Assembly: GCF_042661605.1 (NCBI RefSeq)
Contig: NZ_JBHSWJ010000002.1
Span: 930,001-994,000 of the forward strand
DNA from: Branchiibius cervicis
GTDB lineage: Bacteria; Actinomycetota; Actinomycetes; Actinomycetales; Dermatophilaceae
Direction of reading: 5' to 3'
DNA length: 64,000 bases
Translations under genes and position numbers: made by a program
Part shown: piece after piece, positions 1-9,648 of the stretch
Layout: every line of letters begins with the position of its first letter
Position numbering within the stretch: the stretch's first letter is position 1
Notes under the pieces: generated by a model
The model's input: only the letters and a program-made list of their open reading frames with translations
The model's database searches: none
What the model was told of the DNA's origin: nothing

Positions 1-1337
1 TCGACGTTCACCGTCGAGTAGTTGTGCACCAGGCTGGTGACCAGCGGCAGGTAGAGCTTGCCCGGGTCGGCAGTGGAGAACCCGGCGTTGCGATCCGGCG
101 ACCATTGCATCGGCGTACGGACCGCATCCCGGTCGGGCAGCCAGATGTTGTCACCCATCTGGATCTCGTCGCCGTAGTACAGACACGGCGAGCCGGGCAG
201 CGAGAACAACAGGGCGTGGATCAGTTCCAGCTCCGGGCGGCTGTTGTCCAGCAGCGGGGACAGCCGCCGCCGGATACCGACGTTGGCGCGCATCCGCGGG
301 TCCGGCGCGTACCAGCCGTACATCGCCACCCGTTCCTCCGGCGTGACCATCTCGAGGGTCAGCTCGTCGTGGTTGCGCAGGAAGGTGCCCCACTGGGTCC
401 CCGCCGGGATGTCCGGTGTCTCGGCCATCACCTTCTCGATGCTGGTGGCCTTCTCATCGCGCAGCGCGTAGTACAGCCGCGGCATCACCGGGAAGTGGAA
501 GCACATGTGGCATTCGGGCTCCTGCACGGTCCCGAAATAGTCCACCACCTCGTGCGGCATCTGGTTGGCCTCGGCCAGCAGGATCCGCCCCGGGAACTCC
601 TCGTCGACGAATCGCCTGAGTTCGGCGAGGAACTCGTGGGTCTTGGGGTGGTTCTCGCCGTTGTGACCCTCTTCCTCGAAGAGGTAGGGCACCGCATCGA
701 GCCGGAAGCCGTCGATGCCCAGCCCGAGCCAGAAACGCACGATGTCGTACATCTCCTCCTTCACCTTCGGGTTCTCGAAGTTGAGATCCGGCTGGTGGGA
801 GAAGAACCGGTGCCAGAAGAACTGCCGCCGGACGGGGTCGAAGGTCCAGTTCGACACTTCGGTGTCGATGAAGATGATCCGGGCGTCCGGGTACTTCTCG
901 TCGGTGTCCGACCAGACGTAGTAGTCGCCGTACGGACCGTCAGGGTCCGATCGTGAGGCCTGGAACCACGGGTGCTGGTCACTGGTGTGGTTCATGACCA
1001 GGTCGATGATCACCCGGATGCCGCGGGCGTGCGCCTGCGACACCAACTCGATGAATTCCGGCAGCGTGCCGAACTCCGGCAGGACCGCTTTGTAATCGGA
1101 GATGTCGTAACCGCCGTCGCGCAACGGTGAGGCGAAGAACGGCGGTAGCCACAGGCAGTCGACGCCCAGCCACTGCAGGTAGTCCAGGCGGTTGATCAGA
1201 CCGCTGAAGTCCCCGGACCCGCTGCCGTTGCTGTCGCCGAAGCCGCGGGTCAGCACTTCGTAGAAGACCGCCTTGCGGAACCAGTTGGGGTCGTGGCGCA
1301 AGCCGGGCTGCTGGAGGTTGAATGCGGGATTCGGCAC
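1..1337 (-). CDS. treS: Trehalose synthase (maltose alpha-D-glucosyltransferase), 3' end outside window
   Basis: Cytoplasmic GH13 enzyme that interconverts maltose and trehalose and feeds the GlgE pathway. About 445 N-terminal residues are visible; the C-terminus lies beyond the left edge. The GTG start follows the glgE stop by 2 bases. The protein opens NWFRKAVFYEVLTRGFGDSN, typical of TreS. GH13 motifs follow in order: DLVMNHTSDQHPWF (near residue 112), GFRLDAVPYLFEEEG with the nucleophile Asp, LLAEAN with the acid Glu, and FLRNHDELTL. GFRLDAV plus the WFRKAVFYEV start separate it from plain amylases. It is translationally linked to glgE, so trehalose, maltose and maltose-1-phosphate are probably handled as one unit. 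A fused or downstream maltokinase (pep2) cannot be judged from here. Confidence 0.93.
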   Translation of the reverse strand, partial: MPNPAFNLQQPGLRHDPNWFRKAVFYEVLTRGFGDSNGSGSGDFSGLINRLDYLQWLGVDCLWLPPFFASPLRDGGYDISDYKAVLPEFGTLPEFIELVSQAHARGIRVIIDLVMNHTSDQHPWFQASRSDPDGPYGDYYVWSDTDEKYPDARIIFIDTEVSNWTFDPVRRQFFWHRFFSHQPDLNFENPKVKEEMYDIVRFWLGLGIDGFRLDAVPYLFEEEGHNGENHPKTHEFLAELRRFVDEEFPGRILLAEANQMPHEVVDYFGTVQEPECHMCFHFPVMPRLYYALRDEKATSIEKVMAETPDIPAGTQWGTFLRNHDELTLEMVTPEERVAMYGWYAPDPRMRANVGIRRRLSPLLDNSRPELELIHALLFSLPGSPCLYYGDEIQMGDNIWLPDRDAVRTPMQWSPDRNAGFSTADPGKLYLPLVTSLVHNYSTVNV

Positions 1338-1339
1338 GA

Positions 1340-3322
1340 TCAAACCTTCACCTGGAAAATGTGCACGGGGGCGGTGGCCGGCCCGAGCCTGACGAAATTC
1401 TCTGAGCCCCAGTCATATTCGGTGCCCGACAGTAGGTCCAGCGCTTTGAACCGGTCGCCGGCTCGCAGGCCGAGCGCGCCCATGTCCAGACGAACCGTCG
1501 ACTCGCGGGTGGCGTGCGGGTCGAAGGCCGCGACCACCAGAATGACGTCGTCACCGCGCTTCTTGGAGTAGGCCAGCATCGTCTCGTCGTCGACGTGATG
1601 GAAGCGCAGGTTGCGCAACCAGTGCAGTGCCGGGTGCTCGTGCCGGATCTTGTTCAGCAGACCCAGGAACTGCGCGAGGGATTGCCCCTCCTTGGGGCCG
1701 CCGAGTTCGTAGTCCGCCCAGTGGCGATCCTTGTACTGGTACTTCTCGTTGTCGATCTGTTCCTCGGCGCCGGGCCGGGGGACGTCCTCGATCAGCTCGT
1801 ACCCCGTGTAGATGCCGTACGTGGGGGACAGCGTGGCCGCGATCGCCGCCCGCATCGTCCAGCCGGTGGGCCCCGCGAATTGCATGTACGGCGTGAGGAT
1901 GTCGTGCGTCGTCGGCCAGAACGAGGGGCGCATGTAGTGCGCGGATTCGGTGGCCAGCGATTCGCAGTACTCACGCATCGTCGACGGTTCGTTGCGCCAG
2001 GTGAAGTAGGTGTAACTCTGCTGGAAGCCGACCTTGCCCAGGGTATGCATCATCGCCGGACGGGTGAAAGCCTCTGCGAGCCAGATGATTTCGGGATGGT
2101 CCTTGGCGACGTCGGCGATCAGCCACTGCCAGAAGTCCAGCGGTTTGGTGTGCGGGTTGTCGACCCGGAAAAGGGTGACGCCGTGGTCGATCCAAACCTG
2201 CACGACCTCGCGCACCGCCCGGTAGATGCCTTCGGGGTCGTTGTCGAAGTTGAGCGGGTAGATGTCCTGGTACTTCTTCGGCGGGTTCTCCGCGTAGGCG
2301 ATCGTTCCGTCGGCGCGGGTCGTGAACCACTCGGGATGCTCGGTCACCCATGGGTGGTCCGGTGCACACTGCAGCGCCAGGTCCATCGCCACCTCCAGCC
2401 CCAGGTCGCGGGCGTGGGCCACGAAGGCGTCGAAGTCATCGAACGTGCCCAGATCGGGATGTATCGCGTCGTGGCCGCCGTCCTTGCTGCCGATGGCGTA
2501 CGGCGATCCCGGGTCCAGCGGGCCGGCGTTGAGGGTGTTGTTCGGACCCTTGCGGTTCACCTCGCCGATCGGATGGATCGGGGTCAGATAGACCACGTCG
2601 AAGCCCATCGCGGCGATGGCGTCCAATCGCCGGGCCGCGGTGCGCAACGTGCCTGACACCCAGTGGCCGTCCTCGTCCAGGTGAGCGCCCTCGGAGCGGG
2701 GGAAGATCTCGTACCACGCTCCGGTCAGGGCGAGTTCGCGCTCCACAAGCCACGGGTAGTCCGGTGTGCCGCTGACGAATTCGCGCAGCGGATGTGCCGC
2801 GTGCACGACTGCCACCGGCTCCTGCGTGCCACCCGCGAGACGGTCGGCTACCGACTTGTCCGCGTCGCGCAGCTGGGCCGCTCCCGCCGTGAGCGTCGCT
2901 CGCTCCGCGTCGGTCACCGCCGCATCCTCGGCCCACCGATCCAGCACCAGCGCACCCTCGGCCAGCATCAGTTCGACGTCGACGCCGGCCTCGATCTTGA
3001 TGATCGCGTCGTGTCGCCAGGTCTCGTACGGATCGGACCAACCTTCGACCCGCAGGCTCCACTTACCTGGGGTCGGTGCGCTGATCACGCACTCCCAGGC
3101 GTCCAGCCCTCGGTTGACGCACGTCATGGGGACCAGCGTGACGTCCCCGGACGGATCGGTGAGGGCGACGGAGGCGTTCACCGCATCGTGGCCTTCGCGG
3201 AACACCGTTGCCGTGACGGTGAATTCCTCGTCGACCACCGATTTGGCGGGAAAGGCCCCACCGTCGACGAGCGGGCCCACTCCGAGCGCGGGGATACGAC
3301 CGATCTGCAGGGATTGGCTCAC
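1340..3322 (-). CDS. glgE: Alpha-1,4-glucan:maltose-1-phosphate maltosyltransferase
   Basis: 660 residues, full length for GlgE. It transfers maltose from maltose-1-phosphate to the non-reducing end of alpha-1,4-glucans. An N-terminal beta-sandwich domain (about 1-120) is followed by a helical insertion (120-190) and a GH13 barrel. The catalytic Asp lies in LFRVDNPHTKP (about residue 388) and the acid Glu in IIWLAEAFTRP (about 417). The long PPKKYQDIYPLNFDND segment is diagnostic for GlgE rather than an amylase. The GTG start lies six bases after a TAGCGT -10 box, so the mRNA is probably leaderless. It forms an operon with treS downstream and runs parallel to glgP upstream. Confidence 0.95.
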   Translation of the reverse strand: MSQSLQIGRIPALGVGPLVDGGAFPAKSVVDEEFTVTATVFREGHDAVNASVALTDPSGDVTLVPMTCVNRGLDAWECVISAPTPGKWSLRVEGWSDPYETWRHDAIIKIEAGVDVELMLAEGALVLDRWAEDAAVTDAERATLTAGAAQLRDADKSVADRLAGGTQEPVAVVHAAHPLREFVSGTPDYPWLVERELALTGAWYEIFPRSEGAHLDEDGHWVSGTLRTAARRLDAIAAMGFDVVYLTPIHPIGEVNRKGPNNTLNAGPLDPGSPYAIGSKDGGHDAIHPDLGTFDDFDAFVAHARDLGLEVAMDLALQCAPDHPWVTEHPEWFTTRADGTIAYAENPPKKYQDIYPLNFDNDPEGIYRAVREVVQVWIDHGVTLFRVDNPHTKPLDFWQWLIADVAKDHPEIIWLAEAFTRPAMMHTLGKVGFQQSYTYFTWRNEPSTMREYCESLATESAHYMRPSFWPTTHDILTPYMQFAGPTGWTMRAAIAATLSPTYGIYTGYELIEDVPRPGAEEQIDNEKYQYKDRHWADYELGGPKEGQSLAQFLGLLNKIRHEHPALHWLRNLRFHHVDDETMLAYSKKRGDDVILVVAAFDPHATRESTVRLDMGALGLRAGDRFKALDLLSGTEYDWGSENFVRLGPATAPVHIFQVKV

Positions 3323-3328
3323 GCTCCG

Positions 3329-3334
3329 ACGCTA
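3329..3334 (-). promoter_or_regulatory. -10 box of glgE (leaderless)
   Basis: TAGCGT on the minus strand, then six bases to the glgE GTG. No Shine-Dalgarno sequence fits in between. This supports the start at 3322. Confidence 0.5.
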
Positions 3335-3371
3335 CAAGGTTGCGCCGGAGCGTGCACGGGCGCGGCCACGC

Positions 3372-5896
3372 CTACTGGGTGATCGCCGGCGTGTGCCAGA
3401 TCCGGTCGATGTAATCGACCATCGAACGGTCCGAGGAGAAGAACCCGCAGCGAGCCACATTGAGGATGGCCTTGCGCGACCAGTCGTCCGGATCGGCGTA
3501 CGCCGCCTCGACCCGTTTCTGGGCTTCCAGGTACGCCGCGTAGTCCGCCAGCGTGAGGAACCGGTCCTCGCCGAGCAGGTTGGACACCACCGGCTCGAAG
3601 CGATTGCGGTCACCGTCGGAGAAGTGGCCAGACGCGATCAGGTCGATCGTCGCCTTCAACTGTGGATCGCTCTCGTACACCGAAACCGGTGAATAGCCTT
3701 TGGCGATGGTCGCTTCGACCTCCGGCTCCAGCATCCCGAACAGGAAGAAGTTGTCGTCCCCGACCAACTCGCGGATCTCGACGTTCGCGCCGTCGTCGGT
3801 ACCGATCGTCAAGGCGCCGTTCAAGGCGAACTTCATGTTGCCGGTGCCGGACGCCTCCTTGCCGGCCAGCGAGATCTGTTCGGACAGGTCAGCCGCCGGG
3901 ATGAGTCGTTCGGCCAGGGTGACGTTGTAGTTGGCCGGGAAGGCCACGGTCAGGCGGCCCTGCACCTGCGGGTCGTTGTTGATCGTCTTTCCGACCGCGT
4001 TGATCAGGGCGATGATCTCCTTGGCGATGCGATAGCCCGGCGCTGCCTTCGCGCCGAAGAGGAAGGCCCGTGGCATGACGTCCTCGACCGCGATCTTGCC
4101 GCTGATGATCTGCTCGTACAGCGTCACGATATGCAGCAGTTTCAGGGTCTGGCGTTTGTACTCGTGCAACCGCTTGACCATGACGTCGTACATCACGTCG
4201 GTCGGCAGGGTGATGCTGTCGCGGGTCACGAGCACCTGGGCCAGGGTCTGTTTGTTGGCCGCCTTCACTGCCCGGAAGCGCTCCCGGAACGCCGGATCGT
4301 CGGCATGCGGTTCCAGTTCCCGCAGCCGGTCCAGATCGGTCACCCACCCCTCGTCGCCCAGTGTCTCGGTGATCAACTCCGACAGACCGGGATTGGATAG
4401 GCGCAGGAAGCGGCGCGGTGTGATGCCGTTGGTGACGTTGGTGAACTTGTCCGGCCAGTACGCGCTGAACTCCGGAAACACCTTGTCCCGCAACAGTTGT
4501 GAATGCAGGGCCGCGACGCCGTTGACCTTGGATCCGGCGATCGTGGCCAGGTAGGCCATGCGTACCGATCGCTCCGGGTGGTCGGTGATGATCGACATGC
4601 GACGCAGCTTGATCTCGTCGCCGGGATAGGCGGCCCGGATCTCGTCGAGGAAGATCTCGTTGATCTTGTAGATGATCTCCAGGTGTCGCGGCAGCAACTT
4701 GCCGAGCAACTCCGCCGACCACACTTCCAACGCCTCGGGCAGCAGCGTGTGGCAGGTGTAGGCGAAACACTTCTGGGTGATCGCCCACGCGTCGTCCCAC
4801 TCCATGCCCTTCTCGTCCACCAGAAGCCGCATCAGCTCGGGGACGGCGATGACCGGGTGGGTGTCGTTGAGCTGGAAGATGACCCGATCGGGCAGCTTGG
4901 TCAGATCGAACTGCTTGGGCAGCACGTTCTCCAACTGGTCACGCAGCGAGCACGCCACGAAGAAATACTGCTGCTGCAGCCGCAGTTCCTTGCCCTGCGG
5001 AGTGGAATCTTCCGGGTAGAGCACCTTGGAGATGTTCTCGGCGAAGGTCTGGGCCCGCACCGCCTCCACGTAGTCACCGGCGTTGAAGATCCGCAGGTCG
5101 AATGCGCGCGTGGCCCGAGCACTCCACAGCCGCAACGTGTTGACGCGACCGTTGCGATAGCCCGGGACCATGTAGTTGTAGGGCACGCCCTGCACGTCCC
5201 ACGCCGGCAGCCACCGCGTCCGCTCGCGGCCGTTCTCGTCGGTGTAGGTCTGCGTGCTGCCGCCGAAGTGCACCGTCACGGCGTGTTCGGGGTGCGGGAA
5301 CTCCCACGGGTTGCCCAGCGCGAGCCACCGGTCGGAATGCTCGACCTGCCAGCCGTCCTCGAACTCCTGGCGGAAGATGCCGTACTCGTAGCGGATGCCG
5401 TACCCGATACACGGCACGCTCATCGTCGCCAGCGAATCCACGAAACACGCGGCCAGGCGTCCCAGACCGCCGTTGCCAAGGCCAGGCTCGGTCTCCTGGC
5501 CGCGCAGGTCGTCCAGGGTGAGCCCCAGTGCACCCAGGCCCTCCTCGACGACCTCCGTCATGCCGGTCGCCAAGAGCGCGTTGTCCAACTGCCGGCCCAG
5601 CAGATACTCCGCCGACAGGTAGGCCACCGATTTGGCCTGCTGTTCGTACTGGCGGGCGAGCGTCTTCATCCAGCGCGCCTGCAGGTTCTGCCGGACCGCC
5701 TTGCTCAGGGCGATGTACCGGTCGTTGCGCGAACTGCGGGCCAGGCTGACGCCCCGACCGAAGTTGAGCTCGTCCATGAACCCGTTGATGAATTCGTCGA
5801 CGGTGTGGATGGGAGCGTCCTTGTCGTACGGCGATAGGCCGCCGGGGCTCGTCGGCCGGGGGAGGGGTAGCTGGACTGCGGCTTCGCATCGGTCAC
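3372..5896 (-). CDS. glgP: Glycogen/maltodextrin phosphorylase (one-base deletion near the N-terminus)
   Basis: GT35 phosphorylase that releases glucose-1-phosphate from alpha-glucans. The uninterrupted frame (from an internal ATG at 5777) gives 801 residues with the PLP-lysine region SGTGNMKFALNGALTIGT and phosphorylase blocks such as NDTHPVIAVPELMRLL. Coding clearly continues upstream in the same frame (HTVDEFINGF precedes that Met), but that frame has no start before a TAG. A GTG at 5896 (VTDAKPQSSYPSP) lies one frame away. Adding one base to the five-G run at 5858-5862 (C run on the coding strand) joins them into 841 residues, a whole number of codons. The start has a TAGCGT -10 box seven bases upstream. 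In GTDDGANVE the usual Leu after GT is Asp. Confidence 0.93.
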
Positions 5897-5903
5897 GGAG
5901 GAA

Positions 5904-5909
5904 ACGCTA
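5904..5909 (-). promoter_or_regulatory. -10 box of glgP (leaderless)
   Basis: TAGCGT followed by seven bases to the GTG at 5896, with no Shine-Dalgarno. It is identical to the glgE -10 box and supports the GTG start reached only after restoring the missing base. Confidence 0.45.
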
Positions 5910-6078
5910 ACGACATCGGCCCCTCGGTGGACACCCGCAGCGAAAGTCCGTCCTCTGTGGCGTATGCCACAACGGATCCTCACCTGCCGTTGTGGATCGG
6001 AACGGAACGTGGCCGATGCGGCCCAAAGTCGCCGCTCCGGCGCGCGCAAGCGCCCGTCAGCGACTCGAACGCACCGCA

Positions 6079-6084
6079 TACGAT
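6079..6084 (+). promoter_or_regulatory. -10 box of the small membrane protein gene at 6091
   Basis: TACGAT, then six bases to a GTG. It selects the GTG at 6091 over the earlier in-frame ATG at 5992. Confidence 0.4.
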
Positions 6085-6090
6085 GGCGCG

Positions 6091-6456
6091 GTGCTGATGC
6101 CCTTGACCGTCGTGCTGTTCGGGCTGCTCGGCGCGCTCGCGGCGTACGTCGGGTATCTCACGCTGCGGGGGCGCCCGATGGACGATCCCACGCTCTATCT
6201 GGCGCTCGCGACCGAGGTCGTTCTGCTGGTGCAACTGGTCGTCGGGATCATCCGCGCGGGCGACGGCGCCGCAAGCATGTCGCGCCCGGTGTTCATCGCC
6301 TACCTGGTCGGCCTGATCTTCGTCCTACCCGCCGCAGGCGCCTGGGCCATCGCCGAGCGCACCACCCGGTGGGGGACCGGCGTGTTGCTGGTGGGAGTAC
6401 TCGGACTGCTCGTGATGGTGGTGCGACTGGTGCAGTTGTGGAACGGAGCCGGTTGA
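6091..6456 (+). CDS. Small integral membrane protein
   Basis: 121 residues, almost entirely hydrophobic, with about four membrane spans: MPLTVVLFGLLGALAAYVGY, LYLALATEVVLLVQLVVGII, VFIAYLVGLIFVLPAAGAWA and TGVLLVGVLGLLVMVVRLVQ. I do not recognise a functional family. The start is the GTG six bases after a TACGAT -10 box, because an upstream in-frame ATG at 5992 would add a polar Arg/Ala-rich stretch crossing that promoter. The next gene starts at the stop codon, so the two are co-transcribed and probably act together. The pair lies between glgP and glgX but nothing in it points to glucan metabolism. Confidence 0.7.
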   Translation: MLMPLTVVLFGLLGALAAYVGYLTLRGRPMDDPTLYLALATEVVLLVQLVVGIIRAGDGAASMSRPVFIAYLVGLIFVLPAAGAWAIAERTTRWGTGVLLVGVLGLLVMVVRLVQLWNGAG

Positions 6457-6870
6457 GTGGCAAACAGGACATCGCAGGGGTTCGGCCGCATCCTGATCGC
6501 GGTCTACGGGCTGCTGGCACTGGCGGCCACCGGCCGTTCGGTGCTGCAACTGACCACGCAGTTCCACAAGGCGCCGCTGGCCTACGTCCTGTCGGCGGTG
6601 GCCGCGGTGATCTACATCGTGGCGACGGTCGCCCTGGTCCGCGGTGACCGCACCTCGGTGCGGGTGGCCCGGGTGACCATCACCATCGAACTGATCGGTG
6701 TGCTGGCCGTGGGTTTGTGGAGTTACCTCGACACGGCAGCGTTCCCCGACAAGACCGTCTGGTCGCACTTCGGCCAGGGTTACGGGTACCTGCCGTTGGT
6801 GCTTCCGGTGGTGGGTCTGTGGTGGTTGGCCCGTACGGCGTCAGCGGGCGCCCGCGAAGACGGTGAATGA
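6457..6870 (+). CDS. Small integral membrane protein
   Basis: 137 residues with about four membrane spans (GRILIAVYGLLALAATGRSV, LAYVLSAVAAVIYIVATVAL, VARVTITIELIGVLAVGLWS, GYLPLVLPVVGLWWLART). It starts with GTG immediately after the stop of the preceding membrane-protein gene. The segment around SYLDTAAFPDKTVWSHFGQGYGYLPLVLP is distinctive and resembles conserved actinobacterial membrane proteins of unknown function; this is from memory. Its 3' end overlaps the convergent glgX by 30 bases. Confidence 0.72.
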   Translation: MANRTSQGFGRILIAVYGLLALAATGRSVLQLTTQFHKAPLAYVLSAVAAVIYIVATVALVRGDRTSVRVARVTITIELIGVLAVGLWSYLDTAAFPDKTVWSHFGQGYGYLPLVLPVVGLWWLARTASAGAREDGE

Positions 6871-8965
6871 CGCGGCAGGCGCCTTCCACGTATCGCCGGG
6901 TGCGAGGTTGACGTCAGGCACCCAGGACGGGTGCTCTGCGGTGCTGCTCCACAGCAGGTCCCAGGTCGTGATGCCGTCGTGTGCCGGGACCGTCACCGGA
7001 CCGTTGTGCGAGCTGCCGTGCAGGACGAACAGCAACGTCGTGTCGCCCACGGGGGAGCCGTCGAAGATGGCCTGCACGGTCGAGGTCTCCGGCGACTGCC
7101 AGTGCGCAGAGTCCATGAACTGGCCGTCGGCGTTGCACCACCGCAGCGACACTTCCGACAGGTCACCGGAGGGCACGTCCGGGGTGAAGAACCGGCGCCG
7201 GCGCAACACCGGGTGAGCCTGCCGTAGCGCGATCAGAAAGCCCGTGGTGTCGATCAGATCGTCCTGGGTGTAGTCCAGATCCCAGTTGTACCAGGAGATT
7301 TCGTTGTTCTGGCAGTAGGCGTTGTTGTTGCCGCGCTGGCTGCGAGCCAACTCGTCGCCGCCCAACAGCATCGGGGTGCCGCTGGACAGCAACAGTGTGG
7401 CCAGCAGGTTGCGGATCGCGCGCCGGCGCAACCGCTGCACCGGCGGATCCCCGAACTCCCAGCCTTCGACCCCGAAGTTCCACGAGCGGTTGTTCTCGGT
7501 GCCGTCCCGGTTGCCCTCGGCGTTGGCCCCGTTGTGTTTGTTGTTGTAGGCCGTCAGGTCGGCCATCGTGAAGCCGTCGTGGGCGGTCACGTAGTTGATC
7601 GCCGCCTGCGGGCTGCGGTGTCCGAACAGGTCGGGGGAGCCGGCGATCCGGGCGCCGAGATCGGCCAGCGCGTGCCGGGGGTGGCCGGCGTGATCGGCCG
7701 CCAGGTCGCCCAGCCAGAAGTTGCGCACGGTGTCCCGGAACCTGTCGTTCCAGTCCCCGAACGGTGCCGGGAACTGGCCGGTGCGCCACCCGTGGGAGCC
7801 CAGATCCCATGGTTCGGCGATCAGTTTGACCCTGGAGAGCACCGGATCGGTGCGCAGCCCCACGAGGAACGGATGGTCGGGGCTGAATCCGTCGTCCTGC
7901 CCGCGGCCCAGCGCCACGGCAAGGTCGAAGCGGAAACCGTCCACATGCATCTCGCTGACCCAGTACCGCAATGAGTCCAGCACCATCCGGACCGTGGTGG
8001 GATGCCGCATGTCGAGGGTGTTGCCGCATCCGGTCACGTCCACGTCGTGGCCGCGTTCATCGAGCCGGTAGTAGTCGTGCCCGGCCAGGCCGCGCCATGA
8101 CAGCGTCGCGCCACTGGACGCGCCCTGTTCGCAGGTGTGGTTGTAGACCACGTCGAGGATCACCTCGAACCCGGCGGCGTGCAGGAGTTTGACCATGCCC
8201 TTGAACTCATCGACCACCTGCCGCGGATCGCGGGAACTGGCGTACGCCGCGTGCGGAGCGAAGAACCCCAGCGTGTTGTAGCCCCAGTAGTTCTCCAGGC
8301 CGACTTGGACCAGGTGCGGTTCGGAGGTGAAGGCGTGCACCGGCAGCAGTTCGATCGTGGTGACTCCCAGGCGGCGCAGGTGCGCGATCACGCACGGGTG
8401 CGCCACCCCGGCGTACGTGCCGCGCAACTCCTCCGGGATGCCCGGGTGCGTCATCGTCAGGCCCCGCACGTGGGTCTCGTAGATCACCGTCCGATCCCAC
8501 GGCACCCGCGGGGACGGTCATCACCCCAGTCGAACCGGTCGTCGATCACCACACTGCGCGGGACGTACGGCGCGCTGTCGCGGTCGTCGCGCTGATAACC
8601 GTCACCGTCGAAGTAGGAACCCACCTGGTGTCCGAAAACCTCCGGCTGCCAACGCACTTCGCCTTCCAGTGCGCGGGAGTACGGATCCGTTAACAGTTTC
8701 TGGACGTTGTAGCGCTGTCCGGCCCACGGATCCCACGGGCCGCTCGCCCGCAGCCCGTAACGCTGCCCGGCCCGCACTCCGGGGACGAAACCCGCCCAGA
8801 CGCCGCCGACGTACGGATCCAGGGCGATCCGCTGCTCGGCACCGGCGTCGTCGAACAGGCACAGCCACACCTGCTCGGCCTGTCCGGCGTAGACGCTGAA
8901 CTCGCAGCCCCCGTCGCGTAGGTGCGCGCCGAAGGGCGGGGGAAGTCGACGCCGGACGGCTGCAT
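6841..8965 (-). CDS. glgX: Glycogen debranching enzyme (two one-base deletions)
   Basis: Isoamylase-type GH13 enzyme that hydrolyses alpha-1,6 branches of glycogen. The C-terminal 554 residues (6841-8505) carry VVYNHTCEQG, DGFRFDLAVALG (nucleophile), AEPWDLG (acid/base) and VTAHDGFTMADL. The N-terminal CBM48-like part lies in a second frame (WLCLFDDAGAEQRIALDP) and the first residues (MQPSGVDFP) in a third. One missing base in the four-G run at 8510-8513 and one in the five-G run at 8938-8942 reconcile all three. The restored gene is exactly 709 codons, normal for GlgX. DRPPRVPWDRTVIYETHVRG is regained across the first junction. The ATG has a TACGCT -10 box seven bases upstream. Confidence 0.92.
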
Positions 8966-8972
8966 GAAGGTC

Positions 8973-8978
8973 AGCGTA
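8973..8978 (-). promoter_or_regulatory. -10 box of glgX (leaderless)
   Basis: TACGCT on the minus strand, seven bases before the ATG at 8965; no Shine-Dalgarno. Confidence 0.45.
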
Positions 8979-9066
8979 GTTCCCGGGTCAGCAGCGGACC
9001 CCGGCCAACACCCGCACCGGGGCGCCTCCCACCCGGCACCGGTGCGGTCACGATCCGTCCACGCGC

Positions 9067-9072
9067 TAGTTT
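9067..9072 (+). promoter_or_regulatory. -10 box of the YbjN-like gene (leaderless)
   Basis: TAGTTT, six bases before the ATG at 9079. Confidence 0.45.
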
Positions 9073-9078
9073 TGGACT

Positions 9079-9648
9079 ATGACTGATCCCACATCGCTGC
9101 CCAACTTCGCGCAGGCGGGTCCCCCGCAATCACCGGCCGCGCCCCCTCAGGGCGGTGGGTCGTTGCGCGAGAAGGCGCTGGCGGCGCTGGCGGCCGACAA
9201 CATCCCCGCGCAGGTCGATGACGACGGCGACATCGTGTTTTCACTGCAAGAGCAGCAGCTCCTGGTCCGGTGCGTCGACAGCGAGCCGGGCCTGGCCCTG
9301 CTGCGCATCTTCGGCCAGTGGCAGATCACCGATGACCTGCCCAGCGAGCCCGCCAAGCGCCTGAACGCCGCGAACGACGTCAACCTGGCCATCAACTTCG
9401 TCAAGCTCGGGATCGCCGGGGACAACCTGGTGGTCGCGGGTGACCACCTCGTCGGCCCGTACGACGACGTCGCCGAGCTCATCAAGGGCACCTCCGGCAT
9501 GTTGCTGCAGGCCGTCCAGGCGTGGCACCAGGCCGTGACCGGGCCAGGTCCGCACGTCGCGGAGGCCACCCCGGAGCAGTTGCAGGCCAGCGCCGACGCG
9601 TTCGCCGAGCAGGCCCGGGCTGCGCAGGAGGGCGGGGAGTTCGCGTGA
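9079..9648 (+). CDS. YbjN/type III secretion chaperone-like domain protein
   Basis: 189 residues, acidic, soluble, with no signal peptide. A Pro/Gly/Gln-rich N-terminal tail (about 1-30) precedes an alpha/beta domain with LLVRCVDSEPGLALLRIFGQ, LNAANDVNLAINFVKLGI and VVAGDHLVGPYDD. This pattern fits the YbjN-like domain found in many small actinobacterial proteins. The molecular role is unknown. The stop overlaps the GTG of the enoyl-CoA hydratase gene (GTGA), so the two are translationally coupled. Family assignment is by recollection of the fold pattern only. Confidence 0.75.
   Translation: MTDPTSLPNFAQAGPPQSPAAPPQGGGSLREKALAALAADNIPAQVDDDGDIVFSLQEQQLLVRCVDSEPGLALLRIFGQWQITDDLPSEPAKRLNAANDVNLAINFVKLGIAGDNLVVAGDHLVGPYDDVAELIKGTSGMLLQAVQAWHQAVTGPGPHVAEATPEQLQASADAFAEQARAAQEGGEFA

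Noticed and set aside
24..956. Long plus-strand ORF
   Set aside because: Antisense shadow of treS; Arg/Val/His-rich with no family features, as is common opposite high-GC genes.
1514..2656. 380-codon plus-strand ORF
   Set aside because: Antisense to glgE, whose family motifs are clear.
4503..5837. 444-codon plus-strand ORF
   Set aside because: Antisense to glgP.
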